Assembly (NCBI GenBank): GCA_030018005.1
Contig: JASEGT010000002.1
Location: forward strand, 1-40,233
Source of the DNA: Actinomycetota bacterium
Lineage (GTDB): Bacteria; Actinomycetota; Aquicultoria; Aquicultorales; Aquicultoraceae
Reading direction: 5' to 3'
DNA: 40,233 nucleotides
Part shown: piece after piece, positions 24,222 to 32,145 of the stretch
Layout of the letters: each line of letters starts with the position of its first letter
Position numbering within the stretch: the stretch's first letter is position 1
Made by a program: the position numbers and the translations under genes
Notes under the pieces: model-generated
Seen by the model: the letters and a program-made list of their open reading frames with translations, nothing else
What the model was told of the DNA's origin: nothing
Databases searched by the model: none

Positions 24222-24833
24222 ATGAGAACGGATAAAGTAATAAGAGACGACTCGCTCAGCCTCGAAGAAGCTATATTTACTAGAAGAACCGTCCGCGAGT
24301 TCCAGCCGAAATCCGTGCCCAGAGACATTCTGGAGAAGGTTATCGAGGCAGGTACTGCGGCTCCCTCGCCTCTCAATAGTCAGCCATGGCGCTTCATGGT
24401 CGTTGCCGGCGAAAAACGAGATGAACTGGTTAAGATCTTAAGGAAGTTCCCGGCCTATCTGGCGGACATACTCGCCCTCTACCCGAAAGAGGCGGAATAT
24501 ATTAGCGAGGAATCGATAACCGATTTTGCGAAAGACCTAGGCAGAGCCCCGGTCGTAGTCATTGTCTATATGGGCAAGAGGAGAAGCGATTATGCGCACA
24601 AGATCGACTTGTTGGCATGTGGCGCTGCTATCCAGAACATGCAGCTTACGGCCTGGTCGCTAGGGCTTGGTTCAGTTTGCCTGACGTCGACGCTTTGGAT
24701 AGAGTCCGAAATCATGGTCCACTTAGGCCTAAAAGATTTCGAGCTTGTGACGGTTTTGCCGATGGGATATCCGGTCGCGGAACCCGCCGCTACACCTCGC
24801 AACCCGGACGTTACAACCTGGATAGGCTTGTAG
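24222..24833 (+). CDS. Nitroreductase-family flavoprotein
   Basis: 203 residues from ATG 24222 with AAGGGCG upstream. An FMN-dependent NAD(P)H oxidoreductase of the nitroreductase fold. The FMN phosphate contact RRTVREFQPKSV is at about 21-32, then AGTAAPSPLNSQPWRFMVV, with the C-terminal GLGSVCLTS and LPMGYPVAEP typical of the family. The physiological substrate cannot be read from sequence; quinones, nitroaromatics or flavin recycling are possible. It is a single-gene unit with its own promoter and repeat array. Confidence 0.88.
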   Translation: MRTDKVIRDDSLSLEEAIFTRRTVREFQPKSVPRDILEKVIEAGTAAPSPLNSQPWRFMVVAGEKRDELVKILRKFPAYLADILALYPKEAEYISEESITDFAKDLGRAPVVVIVYMGKRRSDYAHKIDLLACGAAIQNMQLTAWSLGLGSVCLTSTLWIESEIMVHLGLKDFELVTVLPMGYPVAEPAATPRNPDVTTWIGL

Positions 24834-24887
24834 GGCGATCGATTTAGTAACAAATGTATTTTATATATAAACCTCGCGCCGTCTTCC

Positions 24888-24896
24888 TGCTATAAT
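24888..24896 (+). promoter_or_regulatory. Extended -10 promoter for coaX
   Basis: TGCTATAAT is a perfect extended -10 (TGnTATAAT), 47 nt before the coaX start. No good -35 is seen at 16-18 nt upstream, which extended -10 promoters do not need. Confidence 0.55.
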
Positions 24897-24942
24897 GTTT
24901 GTGGTTTATATTTTTGCCTTAAATAAAGGGGGTTCTCGGTAA

Positions 24943-25731
24943 TTGCCTCAACGCTTGTTACTAACGATTGATGTCGGAAATACGCAAACGGTTCTAGGTC
25001 TCTTCAAGAAGAGAGAATTGGTGGGTGGTTGGCGAATCTCCACGAGGCGCGATACGACCTCGGATGAGTTTGCGGTCTCGATTTCTGATCTTTTTAAATT
25101 AGCCGGTTTTACGTTTAAAGATATCGTGGGAGTAGCTGTCTCATCGGTCGTTCCCTCGGTGACCGGTGCGCTGCGCGAGATGTCGACCGGCATTCTCAAT
25201 ATAGAGCCGCTCTTTGTCAGCTCGGAGACGAAAACAGGCATCCCTATACTCTATGACGATCCCTTTGAGATGGGAGCCGACCGTATCGCTAACGCTGTAG
25301 CCGGGGTAGAGATCTATGGCAGCCCGCTCATTATCGTCGATTTCGGGACCGCCACGACCTTCGATGCGATAAGTAAGAGCGGCGAGTATTTGGGTGGGGC
25401 TATTGCGCCCGGGGTAGAAGTCTCGGCCGAGGCCCTCTTTGGCAGGGCGGCGAGACTATCCAAGGTCGACCTGATTCATCCGACCTGTGCAATTGGCACG
25501 AACACAAGAAAGAGTATCCAGGCCGGGGTCATGATTGGAACCGGCGGGCTCGTCGACCGTGTCGTAGAGCGCTTCGAAGACGAAATGGGCAAGGTCGATC
25601 GTGTTGTAGCGACCGGTGGTTTGGCTGCGCTGATGGCGCCCGAGTGTAAGCGCATCACGGCCATCGATACCCTGCTCACGCTCACCGGCCTTCAGCGCAT
25701 CTACGAACGCAACAAGGAAATCCCAGGCTAG
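24943..25731 (+). CDS. coaX: Type III pantothenate kinase
   Basis: 262 residues from TTG 24943 behind AAAGGGGG. It phosphorylates pantothenate, the first step of CoA synthesis. The ASKHA fold motifs are LLTIDVGNTQT with catalytic D10, GADRIANAVAG (111-121), DFGTATTFDAI (133-143) and GGAIAPGVE. Type III enzymes need a monovalent cation and are not inhibited by CoA. It appears to be a single-gene unit between the nitroreductase and the protease. Confidence 0.95.
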   Translation: MPQRLLLTIDVGNTQTVLGLFKKRELVGGWRISTRRDTTSDEFAVSISDLFKLAGFTFKDIVGVAVSSVVPSVTGALREMSTGILNIEPLFVSSETKTGIPILYDDPFEMGADRIANAVAGVEIYGSPLIIVDFGTATTFDAISKSGEYLGGAIAPGVEVSAEALFGRAARLSKVDLIHPTCAIGTNTRKSIQAGVMIGTGGLVDRVVERFEDEMGKVDRVVATGGLAALMAPECKRITAIDTLLTLTGLQRIYERNKEIPG

Positions 25732-25896
25732 GACAGAGCGTGGCCTCCACACAAAGGATTCATCGATCCGCAGCTATCTTGCAAGTTATGACAGACCGAA
25801 ATCGAAGCGTTTATCGATAGCGAACAAACACATCCTACAAATCATCATTTCTCAGCACTCGTTTAAGTCTTTATTTGTCAGGGAAGGAAGATACGT

Positions 25897-27075
25897 ATGT
25901 GGAAAACAGCTATTACAAGCTTTATAGCGGCCATCATCGGCGGCGCGCTGGTCTTTGGGGCTATTACTTACATCATCCCACAGGAGGTTCTTACAACCCC
26001 GGGAGCGACGACCACTACGACAATGCCCGACAGCGGGGCGAAGACTCCTCAACCGACCTTATCGCCGGCTGAGGTTTACGAACGATACAACAGCGGCGTT
26101 GTGCATATAAGGTCTGTCTTTACCGGAGAGCGTACCGACTTCTTCGGCTTTCCGATAGTCGAGACTCAGGTAGCCGAAGGCTCCGGCTTTATTATCGACA
26201 ATGCCGGCCTCATCGTCACCAACGCCCATGTCGTAGAGGGCTCAGACGTGAAGGCGAGCCAAATCACGGTGGTCTTGAGTGATAAGACCGAAGTCGAGGC
26301 TAAGCTCCTAGGTACCGACATCAACACAGACCTCGCGCTTCTCAAGATCGACCCGGGCAAACGCAAACTGGAAGTCCTCGAGCTTGGCGACAGCTCGAAG
26401 CTGAGAGTCGGCGATTCGGTATATGCCATCGGTTCACCGTTCGGGCTTGAGGGGACGATGACCGAAGGGATTATTAGCGCACTTAACCGGACCATCGACT
26501 CGCCGAACGGGCAGTTCAAAATCCGCAATGTCGTCCAAACCGATGCGGCGGTCAACCCGGGCAACAGTGGTGGACCTCTGATAAGCGTGACCGGAAAAGT
26601 CATCGGTGTGAACTCGCAGATTGCCGCGCGCTCGGGTGATTTTGCCGGTATCGCGTTTGCGGTACCCAGCAACACGGTCAAAGACATCGTCGCGCAGCTC
26701 CAAGATAAAGGGAGAGCGAGCCATCCGTGGGTGGGAATAAGCGGTATCGAGATCAACAAGGAGCTTGCCGACCTTATAACGCTCCCCGTAGACAGGGGAG
26801 TTTTGATAGCACAGGTCTTCCAGGGAAGTCCGGCGGCAGTCGCTGGACTAAAAGGCGGCGACAAGCGGCTTATCACCAATCAGGGTGAGATAATAATCGG
26901 CGGAGACGTCGTTACAAAGATCAACGGCACGATGATCACGACCATGGATGAGTTGATCGGTATCGTCCGGGACAACAAGGTAGGGGAGACTATCGAACTT
27001 GAGATTTACAGAGGGAACAATAGGCAATCGATCTCGCTCAAGCTTGGCGAGCTTCCACAAAGCACGAGCGAGTGA
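25897..27075 (+). CDS. HtrA/DegP-type membrane-anchored serine protease
   Basis: 392 residues from ATG 25897 with GGAAGGAAG upstream. An N-terminal TM anchor (5-27) and a Thr/Pro-rich linker (33-55) precede a trypsin-like domain (about 60-280) with the triad H111 (TNAHVV), D145 (NTDLALL) and S224 (NPGNSGGPL). One PDZ domain lies at about 295-385. It acts outside the membrane in protein quality control. The symbol htrA or degP could be used, but paralogues are common. The 165 nt upstream hold no clear promoter. Confidence 0.92.
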   Translation: MWKTAITSFIAAIIGGALVFGAITYIIPQEVLTTPGATTTTTMPDSGAKTPQPTLSPAEVYERYNSGVVHIRSVFTGERTDFFGFPIVETQVAEGSGFIIDNAGLIVTNAHVVEGSDVKASQITVVLSDKTEVEAKLLGTDINTDLALLKIDPGKRKLEVLELGDSSKLRVGDSVYAIGSPFGLEGTMTEGIISALNRTIDSPNGQFKIRNVVQTDAAVNPGNSGGPLISVTGKVIGVNSQIAARSGDFAGIAFAVPSNTVKDIVAQLQDKGRASHPWVGISGIEINKELADLITLPVDRGVLIAQVFQGSPAAVAGLKGGDKRLITNQGEIIIGGDVVTKINGTMITTMDELIGIVRDNKVGETIELEIYRGNNRQSISLKLGELPQSTSE

Positions 27076-27162
27076 TAGGTTTTGCCTCATGTTTATTGCT
27101 GAGATAAAAGCTTTTTTCGCCTAAACCAGGCGGGGACGGAGAACGATTGCTGAAGAAACGAG

Positions 27163-27205
27163 AGCCTAAGTTTTGTGCCTCATCGGCCCAAGATTTAGGC
27201 TTTTT
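27163..27205 (+). terminator. Rho-independent terminator after the HtrA-type protease
   Basis: AGCCTAAGTTTTG (27163-27175) pairs with CAAGATTTAGGCT (27189-27201) apart from one mismatch and one wobble, followed by TTTTT. It isolates the protease from the next cassette. Confidence 0.72.
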
Positions 27206-27250
27206 CCAGTTGAACTGTTGCGAGCGTTGGTTTAAACTGAAGAAGAAAAA

Positions 27251-27270
27251 TGTACACAATATTGTGCACA
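27251..27270 (+). promoter_or_regulatory. 20-bp palindrome, probable operator of the HTH cassette
   Basis: TGTACACAAT followed at once by ATTGTGCACA is a palindrome with a single mismatched pair. It lies 9 nt before the start of the HTH gene, just before its ribosome site (AAGGAGAA), and near the start point of a weak promoter TTGAAC-N17-TAAACT (27210-27238). Autoregulation by the HTH protein is the simplest reading. Confidence 0.6.
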
Positions 27271-27279
27271 AGGAGAACG

Positions 27280-27873
27280 ATGAGGCTTCTCAGAATCGGC
27301 GATAAAATAGTCGACCGTGACAGGCTTTCAAATATCATAGGCGAGATTCTAACTCGCCGTGCTGTCGGGGCGACCCAGCAGGAAGTCGCGCTGTCGCTCG
27401 GTGTCGAGAGGGCTTTCGTATCGCATCTGGAAGGCTTGGGGGAAGTGCGGCGGGGAAACCGCATCGCCGTCATCGGTTTTCCTATAGCGAACAAAGAAGA
27501 GCTGGAGGCGGTCGCGGGAAAGTTCGCGGTCGACCTCGTCCATTTCTTAAGCGAGAAAGAGCGCAAGGACTATGTGCTGAGGCGGAGCGGAGCGGAGATG
27601 TTCAATGAACTACTCGAGCTCTTGGCAGGTCTCAAAGATTTCGATGTGGTCGTCTTTCTGGCTTCGGATAAGCGCATCGCCATGGTCGAGAAAATTCTCG
27701 ACCGCGAAGTAATCGGCATCCCCCTAGGGAACTCTCCCATCAAAAGGGACAAAAAGGTAAAGCCCGAGGTCTTGCGTGATGTGCTGGAAAGCGTTACCGA
27801 CGGAAGGGGGCTAAGCCTTGAAACGGGTCGTAAGCGCAAGTTTAGGGTCTTCAAAAAGAAACCATCGAGTTGA
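27280..27873 (+). CDS. HTH transcriptional regulator of the acyl-reductase-like cassette
   Basis: 197 residues from ATG 27280 with AAGGAGAA 4 nt upstream; an in-frame ATG at 27250 has no site and lies in the palindrome. The N-terminal helix-turn-helix (about 31-52; TQQEVALSLGVERAFVSHLEG) is followed by a domain of unknown type (60-197) with alternating strands such as FDVVVFLASDKR. It ends in a basic tail (GRKRKFRVFKKK). It is the first gene of a three-gene unit and overlaps the second by 56 nt. The ligand is unknown. I recall similar proteins beside the same partners in Clostridia. Confidence 0.75.
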   Translation: MRLLRIGDKIVDRDRLSNIIGEILTRRAVGATQQEVALSLGVERAFVSHLEGLGEVRRGNRIAVIGFPIANKEELEAVAGKFAVDLVHFLSEKERKDYVLRRSGAEMFNELLELLAGLKDFDVVVFLASDKRIAMVEKILDREVIGIPLGNSPIKRDKKVKPEVLRDVLESVTDGRGLSLETGRKRKFRVFKKKPSS

Positions 27874-28723
27874 AGTAGAGCTTCTTGGTCAACAAATGAC
27901 AATCGAGCGCATCGGAACCGATGGAGACATGAAAAAGACAATGGAGGTCTTGCGCGAACTAGACGGCAAGGCCGATGCGATTGGCCTCGGCGGCATCGAT
28001 TTGTACCTCTTTGCCGATGGCCGGCGCTATGTCATACGCGATGCGCAAAAACTCAAGAATGTCGTCAAAGAGACTCCGGTCGTCGACGGAAGCGGGCTTA
28101 AAGACACCTTGGAGCGCGAGACAGTCCGTTATCTGGTCGAGGACGCCGGATTGTCTTTTTCAGATAAGACGGTCTTGATGGTCAGTGCGGTCGACCGCTT
28201 CGGGATGGCTCAAGCAATCAACTCGCAGGGTTCGAGGATGATATTCGGCGATTTGATATTCGGCCTCAACATACCGTTTCCCATCCGGACGATGGACAAC
28301 TTTACGAGAATCGCTAAGATGGTATTGCCGGTCGTCACCAGGATGCCGTTTAAGTTGCTGTATCCGACGGGAAGCAAGCAAGAACAGGAGTCGAACGAGA
28401 AGTATGCGCGCTTTTATGAAGAGGCGGATATAATAGCCGGCGACTATTTGTTTATAAGGAAATATATGCCCGCGAGTCTTAAGGGTAAATGGATATTGAC
28501 CAACACGACCACCGCGGATGATGTCGCCGATTTGAAGCGGCGTGGAGTCGAGCTGCTAATCACGACGACGCCGGTCTTCAACGGTCGCTCGTTCGGGACG
28601 AATGTGTTGGAGGCGGTCTTCTTGGCGCTTTTGGGTAAAGAGTGGGAAGAAGTCGAAGCGCAGGATTATCTAGAGCTTCTTAAAAGACTCGACTTTAAGC
28701 CGAGAATCGAAAGATTAAACTGA
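27818..28723 (+). CDS. Protein of the family labelled quinate 5-dehydrogenase (function unproven)
   Basis: 301 residues from TTG 27818 (AAGGGGG at 27803-27809), beginning inside the regulator gene. The N-terminal pattern VVSASLGSSKRNHRVEVELLG, then IGTDGDMKK, GLGGIDLYLFADGRRY and VVDGSGLKDTLER are strong, even motifs of one conserved family. Relatives are, from memory, called quinate 5-dehydrogenase in databases, but I know of no biochemical support and see no standard shikimate-dehydrogenase catalytic Lys/Asp motif. The middle segment SRMIFGDLIFGLNIPFPI is hydrophobic. No TM helix is certain. It probably works with the reductase encoded next. Confidence 0.65.
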   Translation: MKRVVSASLGSSKRNHRVEVELLGQQMTIERIGTDGDMKKTMEVLRELDGKADAIGLGGIDLYLFADGRRYVIRDAQKLKNVVKETPVVDGSGLKDTLERETVRYLVEDAGLSFSDKTVLMVSAVDRFGMAQAINSQGSRMIFGDLIFGLNIPFPIRTMDNFTRIAKMVLPVVTRMPFKLLYPTGSKQEQESNEKYARFYEEADIIAGDYLFIRKYMPASLKGKWILTNTTTADDVADLKRRGVELLITTTPVFNGRSFGTNVLEAVFLALLGKEWEEVEAQDYLELLKRLDFKPRIERLN

Positions 28724-28796
28724 TAGCGCGGACAGCTCACCGAACGCACTAACGAAACACGGAAGGAAGTAGTTTAGCTTGGCGCAGGGAGAACAG

Positions 28797-29876
28797 ATGG
28801 AGACGTTTGGTTTTTTAATACATCCGATGGATATAGCAGACGTAGCGAAGAAATACAAGATAGCCAAGAAGATTTCGCCGCGCGTAATCGGGAGCGTGCT
28901 TAAAAGGCGCAAACCGTTTGTCATTTCGGAGATTACCGGAATAAAGTCGCGAACCGGCAAGCTCGCCACAGGCTGGTTTATAGTCGTTCCGTTTTTGCCC
29001 AACCAGTTTTTTGACTTAGAGCAAGAGTATGTCGTCGAAAAGATAGCTAAGGCGTGCGAGGTCGGGAGAAAAGAGGGGGCGAAAATAGTCGGACTCGGCG
29101 CGTTTACCGCAATCCCCGGTGATGGCGGTAAAGAGGTGGCGAAAATCTCGAAGGTCCCGATTACAACGGGCAACACCTACACGATAGCGACGGCTATCGA
29201 AGGCACGCTCGAGGCGGCGCAGAAAATGGAGATAGACTTGGCGTCGTCTCGGTTAGCGATTGTCGGGGCGACAGGCTCGATAGGGAGCGCTTGCGCGGAG
29301 ATACTCGCGGACCAAGTCGGCGGCTTGACGCTTATCGGGCGGGACGAGAAGCGACTCGACAAGCTCGCCGCGCGCCTTGAGGGCAAGGCCGGTTCGCTCG
29401 AGGTGAGCACATCGCTTAAGATGATAAGCTCGGCGGATATTATTATCACCGTGACCGGAGCTGCGGATGCGGTTATAAAGCCCGAGACTATCAAAGCGGG
29501 AGCTGTCGTCTGTGATGTGGCGAGACCGCGCGACGTCGCCGAGCTGGTTGTCAGGACCAGACCCGACGTTTTGGTCATCGACGGAGGCGTGGTTCAGGTG
29601 CCCGGGCACGTCGAGTTCAACTTCGATTTCGGACTACCCAAAAGGTTGGCGCTTGCGTGCATGGCTGAGACTATGATGCTCGCCCTAGAGGGGCGCTATG
29701 AGAACTATACGCTCGGTAAGGATATAAGCGTCGATAAAATCCACGAGATAAACGATTTAGCCCGGAAGCACGGCTTTAAGTTGGCCGGGTTGCGGAGTTT
29801 TGAGCGAAAACTCACCGATGCCCATATCCAAAAGGTCAAGGAAAAAGCACGATTTAGTCTAGCCTTAGCCCAATAA
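28797..29876 (+). CDS. Acyl-ACP reductase-like oxidoreductase (COG5322-type)
   Basis: 359 residues from ATG 28797 (AGGGAG 5 nt upstream; the in-frame TTG 28779 is an alternative). The start METFGFLIHP matches where related proteins begin. It aligns by eye with cyanobacterial long-chain acyl-ACP reductase: LGAFT (100-104), TTGNT (123-127), the Rossmann loop GATGSIGS (157-164), DGGVVQVPGHVEFNFDFGLP, then LACMAETMMLALEGRYENYTLGK. C288 sits at the position of the acyl-thioester cysteine of AAR. Databases often name such proteins shikimate or amino-acid dehydrogenase. An NAD(P)H-dependent thioester-to-aldehyde reduction is therefore plausible but inferred. No aldehyde-deformylating oxygenase is nearby. 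Confidence 0.75.
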   Translation: METFGFLIHPMDIADVAKKYKIAKKISPRVIGSVLKRRKPFVISEITGIKSRTGKLATGWFIVVPFLPNQFFDLEQEYVVEKIAKACEVGRKEGAKIVGLGAFTAIPGDGGKEVAKISKVPITTGNTYTIATAIEGTLEAAQKMEIDLASSRLAIVGATGSIGSACAEILADQVGGLTLIGRDEKRLDKLAARLEGKAGSLEVSTSLKMISSADIIITVTGAADAVIKPETIKAGAVVCDVARPRDVAELVVRTRPDVLVIDGGVVQVPGHVEFNFDFGLPKRLALACMAETMMLALEGRYENYTLGKDISVDKIHEINDLARKHGFKLAGLRSFERKLTDAHIQKVKEKARFSLALAQ

Positions 29877-30039
29877 AAACCTGTGAGCGTAACCGAAAGC
29901 CTCCGGTGTATCCTGAGAGTGCCAAGTCAAGCCCCAGAACCTGCGGCTTAACCACGATGATTCAGGCGATACCCGCTCCCGCTAATACTCTTTTCTGATT
30001 TGCCGATATTTTCTATGACCATGCGCCGGTATAAATATT

Positions 30040-30068
30040 TTGACAATTATATGGCGTTTCCATATAAT
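30040..30068 (+). promoter_or_regulatory. Perfect sigmaA promoter of greA with a palindrome in the spacer
   Basis: TTGACA (30040-30045), a 17-nt spacer and TATAAT (30063-30068) match consensus fully. ATTATATGG (30046-30054) and CCATATAAT (30060-30068) form a perfect 9-bp palindrome with a 5-nt centre that fills the spacer and includes the -10. This makes it a likely repressor or activator site. Confidence 0.85.
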
Positions 30069-30137
30069 ACTTAGCTAGTCTCGCGTGAGGTCGGCACTAT
30101 TGCCAAAGGCCTCTACGATGTAAAGGAGCGAAACGGT

Positions 30138-30632
30138 TTGTCAGAGAAAGAAGTCATTCTCACTAAAGAAGGTTACAGCAAATTAGTCGAAGAGTTGCAC
30201 CATTTGGAGACTAAGCGCCGCAAGGAAGTAGCGCAGCGCATCAAAGAAGCTATCGAGTTCGGGGATTTGAGTGAAAACTCCGAGTATGACGATGCAAAGA
30301 ACGAGCAAGCATTCTTGGAAGGCAGGATCATCCAGATCAACGACATGCTTGCGTTGGCAAAGGTGATAGAAGAGAACGGCCAGAGCAAATCGACAAAGGT
30401 GAGCGTCGGCTCGCGTGTGGTCTTGCTCGATATCGAGTCCGGCGACGAGGAGGAGTATCAGATAGTCGGGTCGTTCGAAGCAGACCCTACGAATCACAGG
30501 ATATCGAACGAATCGCCTGTCGGTCGTGCTATTATAGGTAAAAAAGCAGGGGAGGTCGTCCAGGTTCGTGTGCCGGAGGGCTTTCTCGAGTATAAGGTAG
30601 TTGAAATCAAGAAGAACGCTGCAAAGAAATAG
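30138..30632 (+). CDS. greA: Transcription elongation factor GreA
   Basis: 164 residues from TTG 30138 with AAAGGAG at 30122-30128. It rescues backtracked RNA polymerase by stimulating transcript cleavage. The N-terminal coiled coil carries the acidic tip GDLSENSEYDDAK (about 48-60), whose D and E residues coordinate Mg2+. The C-terminal FKBP-like domain (80-164) has SVGSRVVLLD and SPVGRAIIGKKAGE. Length is standard. It is transcribed with lysS from the promoter at 30040. Confidence 0.96.
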   Translation: MSEKEVILTKEGYSKLVEELHHLETKRRKEVAQRIKEAIEFGDLSENSEYDDAKNEQAFLEGRIIQINDMLALAKVIEENGQSKSTKVSVGSRVVLLDIESGDEEEYQIVGSFEADPTNHRISNESPVGRAIIGKKAGEVVQVRVPEGFLEYKVVEIKKNAAKK

Positions 30633-30639
30633 ATGATAC

Positions 30640-32145
30640 ATGAATAAAGAGCCAATCCAACAGGCCTCAGATATCAATGAGTTGATGCTACAGAGACGCC
30701 AGAAGCTCGATGTGATGCGGGCTTCTGGCGATAATCCGTTCAAGTCTAAATTCGACCGCACGCACACCTTATCCGAAATAATCGAGCGATTCGTGTCAAT
30801 CGAAGCGGGGGACCAGACCGGGGAGACGGTTATCGTGGCAGGTAGGATAATGGCTATCCGGCGTCACGGGAAAGCCGGCTTCATGGTTCTGAAAGACCGC
30901 ACCGCCGGCATACAGCTATTCCTTTCTATCGGTGCCCTCGGCGAAGAGCAGTACAGGGCGTTTCTCGATTATGACATCGGCGACATCGTCGGAGTCACCG
31001 GCATTGTCTTTAAGACCAGGCGGGGCGAACTCTCGATTGACGTCAGGGATTTCAGCCTACTTACGAAATCGCTAAGGCCGCTTCCCGAGAAATGGCACGG
31101 CCTGAAGGACGTCGAGACAAGGCACCGCCAGCGTTATGTTGACCTCATCATCAACGAGCAAGCGAGAAAGACGCTCTTAACTAGGACTAGAATCATCAAA
31201 GCTATGCGTAATTGGCTCGATAGCAGGGATTTTATTGAGGTCGAGACGCCGATGCTACAGGCGATACCGGGTGGGGCGATGGCTAAACCATTTATCACGC
31301 ACCACCAGGCGCTCGATATCGATTTATATATGCGAATCGCACCGGAGTTGTACTTAAAGCGTCTGATTGTCGGAGATATGGAACGAGTCTATGAGCTTAA
31401 CCGCAATTTCCGCAACGAGGGGATATCGGTCCGGCACAACCCGGAATTCACGATGCTCGAGGTCTATCAGGCTTATGCTGATTATGAAGATATGATGGAT
31501 TTATGTGAAGGCCTGATCAAGCATGTCGCGGAAGAAGCCCTTGGTGCGCTGCAATTTGACTACCAGGACAAGCCGGTCGACCTCTCTGGAAAGTGGTCCC
31601 GGCTTACTATGATCGAATCTATTGAGCAGTACGGCGGGGAAACGGTCTCTTTCGATATGGATATAGACGACTTGCGCTCGGTTGCCAAAAAGCACGGCAT
31701 CGAGGTCAAGAGCCGTTACGGCAAGGGAAAGCTTATCAACGAGCTATTTGAGAAGCTGGTCGAGACGAAACTGTGGCAACCTACCTTCATCATCGATTAT
31801 CCGACCGAAATAAGTCCGCTGGCCAAGAAGAAACAGGATAACCCCGATGTGACCGAGCGTTTCGAGTTGATAGTAATCGGCCTCGAGGTCGGCACGGCGT
31901 TTTCTGAGTTGACCGACCCTATAGACCAGCGTGAGCGTTTTGAGGCACAAGTCAAGCTCTTCGAATACGGCGATGAGGAAGCGCCGAAACAGGTCGACGA
32001 GGATTATGTCCGGGCGCTGGAGTATGGCATGCCGCCTACCGGCGGAATGGGCATAGGTATCGACCGGCTCGTCATGCTCTTGACCGATAATTACTCGATT
32101 CGTGAGGTCATAAGCTTTCCGCACATGCGTCCCGAGAAAGATTAG
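30640..32145 (+). CDS. lysS: Lysyl-tRNA synthetase (class II)
   Basis: 501 residues from ATG 30640, only 7 nt after greA and with a poor ribosome site, so translation may depend on coupling. An OB-fold anticodon-binding domain (about 55-170; VAGRIMAIRRHGKAGFMVLKD) precedes the class II core: motif 1 near VETPMLQAIPGGAMAKPF, motif 2 FRNEGISVRHNPEFTMLE, motif 3 GGMGIGIDRLVMLLT. All catalytic motifs are intact. The greA-lysS pair is common in Gram-positives. Confidence 0.97.
   Translation: MNKEPIQQASDINELMLQRRQKLDVMRASGDNPFKSKFDRTHTLSEIIERFVSIEAGDQTGETVIVAGRIMAIRRHGKAGFMVLKDRTAGIQLFLSIGALGEEQYRAFLDYDIGDIVGVTGIVFKTRRGELSIDVRDFSLLTKSLRPLPEKWHGLKDVETRHRQRYVDLIINEQARKTLLTRTRIIKAMRNWLDSRDFIEVETPMLQAIPGGAMAKPFITHHQALDIDLYMRIAPELYLKRLIVGDMERVYELNRNFRNEGISVRHNPEFTMLEVYQAYADYEDMMDLCEGLIKHVAEEALGALQFDYQDKPVDLSGKWSRLTMIESIEQYGGETVSFDMDIDDLRSVAKKHGIEVKSRYGKGKLINELFEKLVETKLWQPTFIIDYPTEISPLAKKKQDNPDVTERFELIVIGLEVGTAFSELTDPIDQRERFEAQVKLFEYGDEEAPKQVDEDYVRALEYGMPPTGGMGIGIDRLVMLLTDNYSIREVISFPHMRPEKD

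Noticed and set aside
29913-29943. TPP-riboswitch-like pieces (CTGAGA at 29913-29918, AACCTG at 29938-29943)
   Set aside because: The conserved GGGGTGC and the closing P1/P4 helices are not found, the spacing is off, and the downstream gene is greA, not a thiamine gene.
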